Counted from the stretch's first letter, positions 34,685-44,413 are shown. The stretch is DNA of 50,488 nt from Paraburkholderia oxyphila NBRC 105797 (GCF_000685075.1 NZ_BAYD01000069.1:1-50488), one strand, 5' to 3'. A program made the numbers and translations. Notes: a model not told the origin generated them from the sequence alone.

Positions 34685-36358
34685 ATGAGCACAGCCATGC
34701 CCCGTTCCGGCTCAGCCGGACTCCCGCGCCAGACCCATGGCCGCTATACCCTCGGAACGCGCATCGTCTTGAGCTTCGGCTTGCTGTTCGTGCTGATGCT
34801 CGTGATGGCCGCGATCTCCTACAGCCGCCTGCGCGCCATCGACGACGAGGGCTTGAGCCTCACGCGCGATTCCGTGCCGGGCCTGTTCTATGCGACCTCG
34901 CTGCGCGCCTCCACGAGAAAGACCTACAACATCGTCGAGCGCGCCGCGTTCGTCGAGCCCGATGCGGCGGGCATTGCGAGCATGCTCGGGACATTGCCGG
35001 CAGCCCTGAACCAGGTCGATCAGGACGAGAAGCAATACGAGCGCACGGTGTATCGCAGCGACGACCGCGCGCGTTACCAGCGCTTCCACGATGCTTATGC
35101 ACGCTACCTGCCGCAGCTGATGGCAATCGTGCGGCAAGTGCCCGGCCAGCGCGCCGCCGCGCAGGCCGCGTTCTTGCAGGTCGGCGCGGCGTGGCACGAG
35201 GTGGAAGACGCGGCCAACACGCTCGTCGACGAAAACCGCGCCCAGGCCGACGACTCGGCGCAGACCATCCGCGGCTCGGTAACGGGCACGGAGATTACGC
35301 TGGCCACGGCGCTCGGCGTGGTGCTGCTCGCCTCGCTCGCGACCGGCTATGCGCTGCATCGCGCGATCACGCGGCCGATGACGCGCCTCGTCGAGGTGCA
35401 CGATTCGATGCGCATGGGCAACCTCTCGCAGCGTCTGCACCTGAACCGCCGCGACGAGTTCGGCGTGCTCGAGGACGGCTTCAACCGCATGAGCGACGAG
35501 CTCGCGAGCCTCGTTGCCCAGGCACAGAAGTCGTCGCTGCAGGTGACGACCTCGGTGGCCGAGGTGGCGGCCACCTCGAAGGAGCAGCAGGCCACGGCGA
35601 GCGAGACCGCGGCCACCACGACCGAGATCGGCGCGACCTCGCGCGAGATCTTCGCGACCGCGCGCGACCTCGTGCGCACGATGGGCGAGGTGGCGACCGT
35701 GGCCGAGCAGTCGGCGGCGCTCGCCACCACGAGCCAGAGCGGCCTCACGCATATGGAGAACACCATGCGCGGCGTGATGGAGGCCGCGGGCTCCGTCAAC
35801 GCCAAGCTCGCGATCCTCAACGAGAAGGCCGTGAGCATCAACCAGGTCGTGGCGACCATCACCAAGGTCGCCGACCAGACCAACCTGCTTTCGCTGAACG
35901 CCGCCATCGAGGCGGAAAAGGCCGGTGAGTATGGGCGCGGCTTCGCGGTGGTGGCCACCGAGATCCGGCGCCTCGCCGACCAGACGGCGGTGGCGACCTA
36001 CGACATCGAGCAGACCGTCAAGGAGATCCAGTCGGCGGTCTCGGCGGGCGTGATGGGCATGGACAAGTTCGCCGAGGAAGTGCGCCGCGGCATGCACGAC
36101 GTGCAGGAAGTGGGTGCGCAGCTTTCGCAGATCATCGGCGCGGTGCAGACGCTCGCGCCGCGCTTCCAGGTGGTCAACGACGGCATGCAGGCCCAGGCCA
36201 CCAGCGCCGAGCAGATTACCCAGGCGCTCACGCAGCTCTCCGAAGCGGCGCAGCAGACCGCGGAGTCGCTGCGCCAGTCCTCGCAGGCCATCGACAATCT
36301 CACGCTCGTGGCCAACGAGCTGCGCACCGGCGTTTCGCGTTTCAGGATCGAGGCGTGA
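34685..36358 (+). CDS. wspA: Methyl-accepting chemoreceptor WspA
   Basis: A 557-residue receptor: TM1 at about 26-46, a periplasmic four-helix-type sensor (~47-195), TM2 at about 196-217, a HAMP domain (RPMTRLVEVHDSMRMGNL onward) and the MCP signalling domain with the hairpin tip EAEKAGEYGRGFAVVATE. WspA responds to surface contact or envelope stress and activates the WspE kinase. The ATG at 34685 has AAGG upstream; another ATG follows at 34697. It is the first gene of the operon wspABCDEF-wspR, all on the + strand. Confidence 0.94.
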   Translation: MSTAMPRSGSAGLPRQTHGRYTLGTRIVLSFGLLFVLMLVMAAISYSRLRAIDDEGLSLTRDSVPGLFYATSLRASTRKTYNIVERAAFVEPDAAGIASMLGTLPAALNQVDQDEKQYERTVYRSDDRARYQRFHDAYARYLPQLMAIVRQVPGQRAAAQAAFLQVGAAWHEVEDAANTLVDENRAQADDSAQTIRGSVTGTEITLATALGVVLLASLATGYALHRAITRPMTRLVEVHDSMRMGNLSQRLHLNRRDEFGVLEDGFNRMSDELASLVAQAQKSSLQVTTSVAEVAATSKEQQATASETAATTTEIGATSREIFATARDLVRTMGEVATVAEQSAALATTSQSGLTHMENTMRGVMEAAGSVNAKLAILNEKAVSINQVVATITKVADQTNLLSLNAAIEAEKAGEYGRGFAVVATEIRRLADQTAVATYDIEQTVKEIQSAVSAGVMGMDKFAEEVRRGMHDVQEVGAQLSQIIGAVQTLAPRFQVVNDGMQAQATSAEQITQALTQLSEAAQQTAESLRQSSQAIDNLTLVANELRTGVSRFRIEA

Positions 36359-36461
36359 GGGTCGTGAGCGGCATGGTGCGCGCAGGTGCGCGCGACGGCG
36401 TCGGCTTTGCGGGCCGCCGCTTGTTGGTTTCCCGCTTTTCGGTCCATTGAACGGAGCCGCG

Positions 36462-37058
36462 ATGCTGTTTCTCGTGTTCGAGCTGGACGGCGAACGGTAC
36501 GCGCTCGATGCGCGCGAGATCGTGCGCGTGCTGCCGCTGCAGCCGGTGCGCGCGTTCGCGGGCACGCCGCCGTATATCGCGGGCGTGATCGATCACGAGG
36601 GCGCGCCGGTGCCGGTCGTCGACATGGCGATGCTCGCGCTCGGCCGGCCGGCGCGCGCGCTCATGTCGACGCGGCTTGTGCTCGTGAACGATAAAGCGCC
36701 GGACGCTTTGGACATGACTCGGACCACCACAGCGGACACGACTGCGGCCGTGGCTGCGGCATCGGCCGGACATGGGGCGCGGCCGCGCTGCATCGCGCTG
36801 CTGCTCGAATGCGCGACGCGCACCCAGACGCTCGCGCCCGAAGCGTTCATCGATGGCGGCATCGCGACGCCCGAGGCGCGCTGGCTTGGCCCCGTGGCGA
36901 GCGACGCGCACGGCTTCGTGCAATGGGTGAAGGTCGGGCAACTGCTCGACGCGCGGGTGCGCGCGCTGCTCTTTCCCGATCCGCCCACCTGGCGCGACGC
37001 GGCCGTGCCCGGCGACGCCATGCCGGGCGATTCGATACCGGCAGGGCGCATGCCATGA
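36462..37058 (+). CDS. wspB: CheW-type adaptor WspB
   Basis: A 198-residue CheW-like protein. It starts MLFLVFELDGERYALDA and has the IAGVIDHEGAPVPVVDMA strand, both typical for CheW. It links WspA to the WspE kinase. GGAG lies six bases before the ATG at 36462. The gap to wspA is 103 bp, and its stop overlaps the wspC start region. The C-terminal ~20 residues are Pro/Gly/Asp-rich and probably disordered. Confidence 0.9.
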   Translation: MLFLVFELDGERYALDAREIVRVLPLQPVRAFAGTPPYIAGVIDHEGAPVPVVDMAMLALGRPARALMSTRLVLVNDKAPDALDMTRTTTADTTAAVAAASAGHGARPRCIALLLECATRTQTLAPEAFIDGGIATPEARWLGPVASDAHGFVQWVKVGQLLDARVRALLFPDPPTWRDAAVPGDAMPGDSIPAGRMP

Positions 37059-38770
37059 TGGTCGCCCAACAGTACGTGGACCCGCGTTTCGCGGCCTGGC
37101 TCGTGCAGGAGACCGGCATCGACGCCGAATCGCTGGGCTCCCACGCGCTCGCTCGCGCAGTGGCCGCGCGCGCGGCGCTCGTCGTGGCGCCGGACGCACA
37201 GGACGGCGCGCCCGAGCCACACGGCGCGCGTGCAGCGCACGCCGCGGCGATGCCGGCACAGTGGGCCGGCGGCGCGGCGCTGCCCGAAGCGGTGCGCGAC
37301 GCCTACTGGGCGCGCCTCACGACCGACGCCGCCGAGCGCCAGGCGCTCATCGACGCGCTCGTCGTGCCCGAAACCTGGTTCTTTCGCGAGCGCGAGGCGT
37401 TCGCGGCGCTCGCGCGCGGCGGTGCGCAGCGCCTTGCGGCGCAGCCCGGCGAGCTCGTGCGGGTCCTCAGCGTGCCGTGCTCGACCGGCGAGGAGCCTTA
37501 TTCGGCGGCGATGGCGCTCATCGACGCGGGCTTCGCGCACGAGCAGTTCGGCATCGACGCCATCGACATCAGTGCGGCCTCGATCGAGGCCGCGGCGCGC
37601 GGCGTCTATGGCCGCAACGCGTTTCGCGGCGATGCGCTGGCGTTTCGCGAGCGCTACTTCCATGCGACGCCGGACGGCTGGCAGCTCGCCGACGCCGTGC
37701 GGCGCGCCGTGTCGTTCGAGCGTGCGAACCTGTTCGACTGGCTCGCGGCGCATCCCGTGCGCTACGACTTCATCTTTTGCCGCAACGTGCTGATCTATTT
37801 CGATCGCGAGGCGCAGGACCGCGCGATCGGCCTGTTGCGCGCCCGTCTTGCCGATGGCGGGATGATCTTTGTCGGGCCGGCGGAGACGGGGCTCATGATG
37901 CGCCATGAGTGGATGTCGGCGCAGATCCCGCTTGCGTTCGGTTTCACCGCGCCGGGCGAGGGCGCCGCGCGCGGCGCGCATGTTTCGGATACCTTGCGGT
38001 CCGCGTGGGCGCCTGGCTTGCCTGGTGTGACGCTGCCTGCAGTGGGAGGGGCACAGCCGGCGGCCGATGCGCGGCGTCCGTTGCCGGCCGTGCCGCTTGT
38101 GCCGCCTGCGCGCGCGGGTGGCCGCGTCGGTGTGGCGATGCCCGGCGTGGCGACGCCCGGCGTGCCTTCACCCGGACTGTGGGCACCTTCTGCCACCGTG
38201 CGTGTGTCGGCCAATAGCGCAGCCGCATCCACGCAGTTGCGAGGCGCGTTGATGAAGGGGGTCACTATCCACGCAGCCGTAGCGCCAGGTTCAGCGGAAC
38301 GCGCCGCCCTTACGACGGGCGCCACCGCGTCGGGCGCAGCTACGCGAGGCACAGCTTCGCCGGGCGCCAACCCGCCGGTCGAAGCTTCGCGAGGCCTCTC
38401 TACTCCAGGCGTCGCTACGCCGGGCATCGCTACTTCGGGCGTCGCTACGCTGGCATCCGCGCGCCGCCTTGCCGACGCCGGCGCGCTCGAGGAAGCCGCC
38501 CGCGCCGCCGCGCAAGTCACACAGACGTCGCCGCATGACGCCGAGGCGTGGTATCTGCTCGGCCTGATCGCCGATGCCCAGGGCCGCGCCGCGCTAGCGC
38601 TCGAGCACTATCGCAAGGCGCTGTATCTGGAGCCTGGCCATTACGAGGCGCTCACGCATCTGGCCGCGCTGCTCGAAGTGCAGGGCGACGCGGATGGCGC
38701 GAGCCGCCTGATGCGTCGCGCCGAACGCGCGGCGCAGCGCAGCGCGGGCCATGGAGGTGTAGATGCGTGA
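37055..38770 (+). CDS. wspC: CheR-type methyltransferase WspC with C-terminal TPR
   Basis: A 571-residue protein. Residues ~1-310 are a CheR SAM-dependent methyltransferase: ETWFFRERE, LSVPCSTGEEPYS as SAM site, IDAIDIS, and FIFCRNVLIYFD. The last ~110 residues form TPR-like helices (AEAWYLLGLIADAQGR, ALEHYRKALYLEPGHYEAL). The ~150 residues between are a low-complexity linker rich in Ala, Gly, Pro and Thr with repeated ATPG motifs. WspC methylates WspA glutamates and keeps it active. ATG at 37055 overlaps the wspB stop by four bases; an ATG directly follows it. Confidence 0.93.
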   Translation: MMVAQQYVDPRFAAWLVQETGIDAESLGSHALARAVAARAALVVAPDAQDGAPEPHGARAAHAAAMPAQWAGGAALPEAVRDAYWARLTTDAAERQALIDALVVPETWFFREREAFAALARGGAQRLAAQPGELVRVLSVPCSTGEEPYSAAMALIDAGFAHEQFGIDAIDISAASIEAAARGVYGRNAFRGDALAFRERYFHATPDGWQLADAVRRAVSFERANLFDWLAAHPVRYDFIFCRNVLIYFDREAQDRAIGLLRARLADGGMIFVGPAETGLMMRHEWMSAQIPLAFGFTAPGEGAARGAHVSDTLRSAWAPGLPGVTLPAVGGAQPAADARRPLPAVPLVPPARAGGRVGVAMPGVATPGVPSPGLWAPSATVRVSANSAAASTQLRGALMKGVTIHAAVAPGSAERAALTTGATASGAATRGTASPGANPPVEASRGLSTPGVATPGIATSGVATLASARRLADAGALEEAARAAAQVTQTSPHDAEAWYLLGLIADAQGRAALALEHYRKALYLEPGHYEALTHLAALLEVQGDADGASRLMRRAERAAQRSAGHGGVDA

Positions 38771-39551
38771 CTCGACTTCCCCGCACCTGAACGCCATGCA
38801 CGCAATCGAGCACGAACACGACGCGATTCACGAATCGGGCGCGCGCGCCGCGCCGCTCGACGATTGCTGGAACCGCATCGGCACGCGCGGCGACGGCTCA
38901 TGCGAGCGGCTCGCGCAATATGTGCGCTGCCTGAACTGCCCCGTCTTCGAGGCGGCCGCCGCACGCATGCTCGACCGTCCCGCGCCGCGCACGGCGCGCG
39001 CGCCCGAACTCGAGGGCGGCCACACCGCGCAAGCGGGCGCGCGCCAGGAAGGCTCGCTGGTGTTCCGCGTGGGGGCCGAGTGGCTCGCGCTCAGCGCGCA
39101 GGCGTTGCGCTACGTGGGCGAGGCGCGCGCGATTCATTCGTTGCCGCACCGGCGCAGCCCCGCGGTGCTCGGCGTCGTGAACGTGCGCGGCGTGCTCACG
39201 CTCGCGGCTTCGCTCGCCGAGCTGCTGCATATCGACGTGACAGCGGACGCAACGGCGGCCGCAGCGCTGAAATTCGCGACGCCTGGCGCTGGCGCAGCGA
39301 GCGCGGCAGGCGCGCGCGCCGCCACGCCGCGCCTGCTCGTGGCCGAGTGGGGCGGCGAGACGACAGCGTTTCCCGTCGACGATGTCGAAGGGGTGGCCTA
39401 CTTCGGCAAGGACGATTTGCTGAGTGCGCCTGCCACGCTCTCGCACGCGGCGGGCCGCCATGTGCGCGGCGTGTTCGCCTGGCGTGGGCGTTCGGTGGGC
39501 GTGCTCGATCCCGATGCGCTATTCGGCGCGCTGACCCGGAGCCTGCGATGA
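38763..39551 (+). CDS. wspD: CheW-type adaptor WspD
   Basis: A 262-residue adaptor. The N-terminal ~70 residues contain a Cys-containing segment (DDCWNRIGTRGDGSC, then CLNCPVFE) that is usual for WspD. The C-terminal ~170 residues are a CheW domain (LVFRVGAEWLALSAQAL, LGVVNVRGVLTLAASL). Together with WspB it couples receptor and kinase. It overlaps wspC by 8 bp and wspE by 4 bp. Confidence 0.9.
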   Translation: MRDSTSPHLNAMHAIEHEHDAIHESGARAAPLDDCWNRIGTRGDGSCERLAQYVRCLNCPVFEAAAARMLDRPAPRTARAPELEGGHTAQAGARQEGSLVFRVGAEWLALSAQALRYVGEARAIHSLPHRRSPAVLGVVNVRGVLTLAASLAELLHIDVTADATAAAALKFATPGAGAASAAGARAATPRLLVAEWGGETTAFPVDDVEGVAYFGKDDLLSAPATLSHAAGRHVRGVFAWRGRSVGVLDPDALFGALTRSLR

Positions 39552-42016
39552 GCGACGACGAACTGAGCCGCCGGTCGCTGCTCGACCTCTTTCGCGAGGA
39601 GGCGCAGACGCAGACGCGCACGCTCTCGGCGGGCCTGCTCGCGCTCGAGTCCACGCCCGCCGACGCGGCCACGCTCGAGGCCTGCATGCGCGCGACGCAT
39701 TCGCTCAAGGGCGCGGCGCGCATCGTCGGGTTGCCCGAGGCGGTGGACGTGGCGAGTGCGATGGAAGATTGCTTCGTCGCCGCGCAGCACGGCGCGGTGA
39801 CGATCGATGCGGCGCGCATCGACGCGCTGCTGGTGGGCATCGATCTGCTGCTGGCGGCGGGGGACGCTTCGGCGCCGCCGCTCGCGCGCGAGGCCGTCGA
39901 CGATTTTGTCGCGCGGCTGGCGGGCGCCGCTGCGGATGCCGTTGCGCCCGCACACGCGCAGCCGGGGCGGGATGCGGCGGCTGGGCTTACGCGCGGCACG
40001 GACGACGGCGCGCACGATCCGGCGCCACCCGGGTTGCCGGACGCGGAGGCGCTACTGGCCGCGAGTCTTGCGGGCATACCGGGTTTGGGTTCGCCGGCGT
40101 GGAGCGAAGGCGGGGCATACGGCGAATCCGCTTCCGCAGACGCTGGTGGCGAACCAGGCCGCGAGATTGGCGGCGACATCGGCAGTGAAGCCGCCACAGA
40201 AGCCACCGCTTCCACGCCCGCCTTCACGCAACGCTCCGCGACCCACGCCACTCAGGACCGCGACCGCATGCTGCGCGTGCGCGCCGGCACGCTCGACCGC
40301 GTGCTGGGCCTGGCGGGCGAGTCGCTGGTGGAGTCGCGCCGCATGCGTCCGTTCGCAAACACCTTGCTGCGGGTGCGCCGCGCGCAGGGCGAAGTGCTCG
40401 CCGCGCTCGGCCAGTTCCACGAGCGCCACGCGCAAGCGCTCGGCGCCGAGGCGCGCGCCTCGCTCGCGGGCATCCGCGAGCAGCTTGCCGCGCTCGAGCG
40501 CCAGCTAGGCGAGCGCTTCGACGACCTCGACCGCATCGACCGGCGCGGCACCCAGCTCGCGCAGCGTCTCTACGACGAAGCCCTGCAATGCCGCATGCGC
40601 CCGTTCGGCGACGCGGCGCATGCGTACCCGCGCATCGTGCGCGATCTCGCGCGCTCGCTCGGCAAGCGCGTGCGCCTCGTCATCGAGGGCGAGACGACGC
40701 AAGTCGATCGCGACATCCTCGAAATGCTCGACGCGCCGCTCGGCCACTTGCTGCGCAACGCGCTCGATCACGGCGTCGAAGACCCCGAGACGCGGCGGCT
40801 CGCAGGCAAGCCCGAAGAGGCGCGCCTCACGCTCGAAGCGCGCCACAGCGCGGGCAAGCTGCTGATCGCCGTGGCCGACGACGGCGCGGGCGTCGACCTG
40901 CCAGCGCTCAGGCGCGCGATCGTCGCGCGCGGGCTCGCCCAACCCGAGGCCGTCGCGGCCATGTCCGAGCCCGAGCTGCTCGAGTTCCTGCTGCTGCCTG
41001 GCTTCACGATGCGCGAGCGCGTGACCGATGTTTCGGGACGCGGCGTGGGTCTGGACGCCGTGCAGAATTTCGCCAAGGCCGTGCGCGGCACCGTGCGCAT
41101 CGAAAGCGCGGCGGGGCGCGGCACGCGCTTCGTGCTGCAATTGCCGCTCACGCTTTCGGTGCTGCGCAGCCTGATCGTCGAGGTGGCGGGCGAGGCCTAT
41201 GCGTTCCCGCTCGCGCACGTGCGGCGCGCGCTGCGCGTGCCGCGCGAATCCATCGAGATGCTCGAGGGCCAGCAGCACATCATCTACGAAGGGCGGCCCG
41301 TCGGGCTCGTCACGGCGCGCCAGCTATTCGGCGCGAGCGGGGCGCAGACGAGCTCGGGCGACGTGTGCGTCGTGCTCATCGGCGCGGGCCATGGCGCTGA
41401 CCACGAAGCGGCGCTCTACGGCATCGCGGTGGACCGCTTCGCGGGCGAGCGCACGCTTGCCGTGCAGCCGCTCGACGCGCGCCTCGGCAAGGTGCGCAAC
41501 GTGGCCGCCGCGGCGCTGCTCGAAGACGGCGCCGTGGCGCTGATCGTCGATGTGGAGGATCTCGTGGCCTCGGTCGCGCGCCTCGTGCGCGAAGGCCAGC
41601 TTGCGGGCGTGGCGCGCGGCACCCAGGCCGCCGCGCGCGAACGCAAGCGCATCCTCGTGGTCGAGGATTCCTTGACCGTGCGGGAGCTGGAGCGCAAGCT
41701 GCTCGAAAAACGCGGCTACCAGGTGAGCGTGGCGGTGGACGGCATGGACGGCTGGAACACCTTGCGCACGGGCCAGTACGACCTCGTCATCACCGACGTG
41801 GACATGCCGCGCATGGACGGCATCGAGCTCGTCACGATGATCCGCAACGATCCGCAGCAGCGCGGCGTGCCGGTCATGATCGTCTCGTACAAGGACCGCG
41901 AGGACGACCGGCGCCGCGGCCTCGACGCCGGCGCTGACTATTACCTCACCAAGGGCAGCTTCCACGACGAAGCGCTGCTCGACGCAGTGAACGACCTGAT
42001 CGGAGAGGCGACCTGA
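39548..42016 (+). CDS. wspE: Hybrid histidine kinase / response regulator WspE
   Basis: An 822-residue CheA-CheY hybrid. The Hpt domain has phospho-accepting H51 (ATHSLKGAARIVG). A low-complexity linker (about 130-230) follows, then the dimerisation helices, the HATPase domain (LLRNALDHGVEDPE; ADDGAGVDL; DVSGRGVGLDAV), a CheW-like regulatory domain, and a C-terminal receiver with D750 (ITDVDMPRMDG). WspE phosphorylates the WspR cyclase and the WspF methylesterase. The ATG overlaps the wspD stop; its stop overlaps the wspF start by one base (TGATG). Confidence 0.94.
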   Translation: MSDDELSRRSLLDLFREEAQTQTRTLSAGLLALESTPADAATLEACMRATHSLKGAARIVGLPEAVDVASAMEDCFVAAQHGAVTIDAARIDALLVGIDLLLAAGDASAPPLAREAVDDFVARLAGAAADAVAPAHAQPGRDAAAGLTRGTDDGAHDPAPPGLPDAEALLAASLAGIPGLGSPAWSEGGAYGESASADAGGEPGREIGGDIGSEAATEATASTPAFTQRSATHATQDRDRMLRVRAGTLDRVLGLAGESLVESRRMRPFANTLLRVRRAQGEVLAALGQFHERHAQALGAEARASLAGIREQLAALERQLGERFDDLDRIDRRGTQLAQRLYDEALQCRMRPFGDAAHAYPRIVRDLARSLGKRVRLVIEGETTQVDRDILEMLDAPLGHLLRNALDHGVEDPETRRLAGKPEEARLTLEARHSAGKLLIAVADDGAGVDLPALRRAIVARGLAQPEAVAAMSEPELLEFLLLPGFTMRERVTDVSGRGVGLDAVQNFAKAVRGTVRIESAAGRGTRFVLQLPLTLSVLRSLIVEVAGEAYAFPLAHVRRALRVPRESIEMLEGQQHIIYEGRPVGLVTARQLFGASGAQTSSGDVCVVLIGAGHGADHEAALYGIAVDRFAGERTLAVQPLDARLGKVRNVAAAALLEDGAVALIVDVEDLVASVARLVREGQLAGVARGTQAAARERKRILVVEDSLTVRELERKLLEKRGYQVSVAVDGMDGWNTLRTGQYDLVITDVDMPRMDGIELVTMIRNDPQQRGVPVMIVSYKDREDDRRRGLDAGADYYLTKGSFHDEALLDAVNDLIGEAT

Positions 42017-43068
42017 TGAACATCGGTATCGCGAACGACATGCCCCTCGCCGTGGAGGCGCTGCGCCATGCCATCGCGGCCCGGCCCGGGCATCGCGTGC
42101 TGTGGGTGGCCGCCGATGGCGAGCAGGCGGTGGACTTCTGCGCCGCCCAGCCGCCCGACGTGATCCTGATGGATCTCGTGATGCCGAGGATCGACGGCGT
42201 GGAGGCCACGCGGCGCATCATGGCGCGCTCGCCGTGCCCGATCCTGATCGTGACGAGCAGCGTGGGCGCGAACGCCTGGCGCGTGTACGAGGCGATGGGC
42301 GCCGGCGCGCTCGACGCGGTCGACACGCCCACGCTCGCGGGCCCCGCCGCGCGCAGCACGATGGACCTGCTGCTCGCGAAGATCGACCAGATCGGCCGCG
42401 TGAACGGCACGGCCGAGGCGGTGCGCGCGCCCGAGGCGTTTGCGGCGGCCCCCGACGCGCGCACGCCGCTGGTGGCGATCGGCGCCTCGGCGGGCGGGCC
42501 CACGGCGCTCGCGGCGGTGCTGGGCGAACTGCCGGCCAGCTTGAGCGCGGGCATCGTGATCGTGCAGCACGTGGACCAGTCGTTCGCGCTGGGCATGGCC
42601 GACTGGCTCGACGGACAAACCGCGCTCAAGGTGCGCGTCGCGCGCGAAGGCGACCGGGCGGCGCCGGGCGAAGCGCTACTCGCGGCGACCAACGACCATC
42701 TGCGCATGACGGCTTCCGGGCGCCTCGCGTACACGCGCGAGCCGGCCGAGACGCCGTATCGGCCTTCCGTGGACACGTTTTTTCATAGTGTCGTCGAGCA
42801 CTGGCCGGGCGAGGCGATCGGCGTGCTGCTCACGGGGATGGGGCGCGATGGCGCCATCGGCCTGAAGGCGATGCGCGCGAAGGGCTACTACACGATTGCC
42901 CAGGACGAGGCGACGAGCGCGGTCTACGGCATGCCGAAGGCGGCCGCCGCGCTGGGCGCCGCGCGCGCGATCCTGCCGCTCTCCGCGATTGCCGGCGAAC
43001 TCGTGAGCCGCCTGGGCGCGCGCGGCACACCCGCCACGCTGGGCACGACGAGACCGCCCGCACCTTAA
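42016..43068 (+). CDS. wspF: CheB-type methylesterase WspF
   Basis: A 350-residue CheB: receiver domain with D53 (LMDLVMPRIDG), linker, then a methylesterase with the catalytic triad S158 (IGASAGGPTA), H185 (VQHVDQS) and D278 (GMGRDGA). It removes methyl groups from WspA and so resets the signal; in Pseudomonas its loss gives constitutive c-di-GMP production and wrinkly colonies. It appears intact here. It starts inside the wspE stop codon. Confidence 0.94.
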   Translation: MNIGIANDMPLAVEALRHAIAARPGHRVLWVAADGEQAVDFCAAQPPDVILMDLVMPRIDGVEATRRIMARSPCPILIVTSSVGANAWRVYEAMGAGALDAVDTPTLAGPAARSTMDLLLAKIDQIGRVNGTAEAVRAPEAFAAAPDARTPLVAIGASAGGPTALAAVLGELPASLSAGIVIVQHVDQSFALGMADWLDGQTALKVRVAREGDRAAPGEALLAATNDHLRMTASGRLAYTREPAETPYRPSVDTFFHSVVEHWPGEAIGVLLTGMGRDGAIGLKAMRAKGYYTIAQDEATSAVYGMPKAAAALGAARAILPLSAIAGELVSRLGARGTPATLGTTRPPAP

Positions 43069-43103
43069 AGAGCGCCTGCGAAAGACCGTAGTAGCGCCTG
43101 ATA

Positions 43104-43129
43104 GACGTCAAGCACCTGGACGTCAAGCA
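43104..43129 (+). repeat. Two 11-bp direct repeats in front of wspR
   Basis: GACGTCAAGCA occurs at 43104-43114 and 43119-43129, a 15-bp period, in the 93-bp gap between wspF and wspR. This is the widest gap downstream of wspB. It could be a regulator site or a simple duplication. Confidence 0.6.
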
Positions 43130-43161
43130 ATTGAAACAGCGACCGTAAAGCGACAGAAACC

Positions 43162-44277
43162 ATGACTGAGAAGCCGAACCCATCAACCGCAGCCGACTCC
43201 GCGCTGACCGAAGGCGGGCCCGACGAGGCATCGCTCGAAGCCGCGCTTGCCGCCGTGCGCACCGCGCTCGCGCAGCCGCTGCCCGGTGCCGAGGCGCCGA
43301 TGATGGTGCTGCTGGTGGACGATCAGGCCATCGTCGCCGAGGCCGTGCGGCGGGCGCTGGCGAGCGAGCGCGACATCGACTTCCATTACTGCGCGCACCC
43401 CGACCAGGCCATGCATATGGCGGAGCAGGTGCGCCCGACCGTGATCCTGCAGGACCTCGTGATGCCGGGCACCGACGGCCTCACGCTGGTGCGCGCCTAC
43501 CGCGCCAACGACGCCACGCGCGACGTGCCCATCATCGTGCTCTCCACCAAGGAGGAGCCGTCGATCAAGAGCGCGGCCTTCGCCTCGGGCGCGAACGACT
43601 ATCTCGTCAAGCTGCCGGACAGCATGGAGCTCATCGCACGCGTCCGATATCATTCGCGCTCCTATGTGAACATGATCCAGCGCGACGAGGCCTATCGCGC
43701 GCTGCGCCGCTCGCAGCAGGAGCTGCTCAAGGTGAACCTGGAGCTGCGCCGCCTCACGCAGTCGGACGGCCTCACGGGTCTGTCGAACCGCCGCTATTTC
43801 GACGAATTCCTCGGCGCGGAATGGCGGCGCGCGCAGCGCGAAAACACGGAAGTCTCGCTGCTGATGATCGACGTGGACTACTTCAAGCCCTATAACGACA
43901 CCTACGGCCACGTGGCCGGCGACAACGTGCTGCGCTCGGTGGCCACCACGATCCGCCGCGAGGTGAACCAGCCGCGCGACCTCGTGGCGCGCTTCGGCGG
44001 CGAGGAGTTCGCCGTCGTGCTGCCGGGCGCGGGCAGCGCGCTCGCGCGCCTGCTGGCCGAGAAGATGCGCCGCGACGTGGCGGGGCTCGAGCTGCCGCAT
44101 ATGGGGTCGGCCGTGAGCGAGCATCTCACGATCAGCGTGGGCGTGGCGACGCTCACGCCTACCGAAACGCTTGCGGAAACCGCGCTGATCGAAGCGGCCG
44201 ACGCGGCGCTCTACCGGGCCAAGCGCGAAGGGCGCAATCGCGTGGCGTACTCGACGGCCGTGACAGGGCGGGAGTGA
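43162..44277 (+). CDS. wspR: Diguanylate cyclase response regulator WspR
   Basis: A 371-residue protein: a receiver domain with phosphoacceptor D98 (LQDLVMPGTDG), a helical stalk, and a GGDEF domain with the active motif GGEEF at 279-283. It makes c-di-GMP when phosphorylated by WspE. The I-site RxxD expected just before the active motif reads Q270-P-R-D273, so the first Arg is missing. The N-terminus has ~45 extra residues before the receiver. The start at 43162 lacks a strong ribosome-binding site (GACAGAAACC). Confidence 0.94.
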   Translation: MTEKPNPSTAADSALTEGGPDEASLEAALAAVRTALAQPLPGAEAPMMVLLVDDQAIVAEAVRRALASERDIDFHYCAHPDQAMHMAEQVRPTVILQDLVMPGTDGLTLVRAYRANDATRDVPIIVLSTKEEPSIKSAAFASGANDYLVKLPDSMELIARVRYHSRSYVNMIQRDEAYRALRRSQQELLKVNLELRRLTQSDGLTGLSNRRYFDEFLGAEWRRAQRENTEVSLLMIDVDYFKPYNDTYGHVAGDNVLRSVATTIRREVNQPRDLVARFGGEEFAVVLPGAGSALARLLAEKMRRDVAGLELPHMGSAVSEHLTISVGVATLTPTETLAETALIEAADAALYRAKREGRNRVAYSTAVTGRE

Positions 44278-44292
44278 GCCGCGCGCCGGCCA

Positions 44293-44312
44293 TCTGTGCG
44301 CAAGCGCACAGA
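44293..44312. terminator. Hairpin after wspR
   Basis: TCTGTGCGC and GCGCACAGA form a 9-bp inverted repeat with almost no loop, 15 bp past the wspR stop. No T-run follows; termination is possible but unproven. Confidence 0.4.
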
Positions 44313-44413
44313 GGCGGCTTGAAGCGCCGCTGCGGCGGTGCTTGAATCGTCGGGATCGCGCACCGCACGCGACGTCCGGGTTCGATGCGTGCGCGCTCGG
44401 GAGGGCCGGCGCG

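Noticed and set aside
38864..39547. Extension of WspE upstream over wspD to make a 1050-residue protein
   Set aside because: The extra residues are an out-of-frame read of wspD; the Hpt domain begins right after the ATG at 39548.
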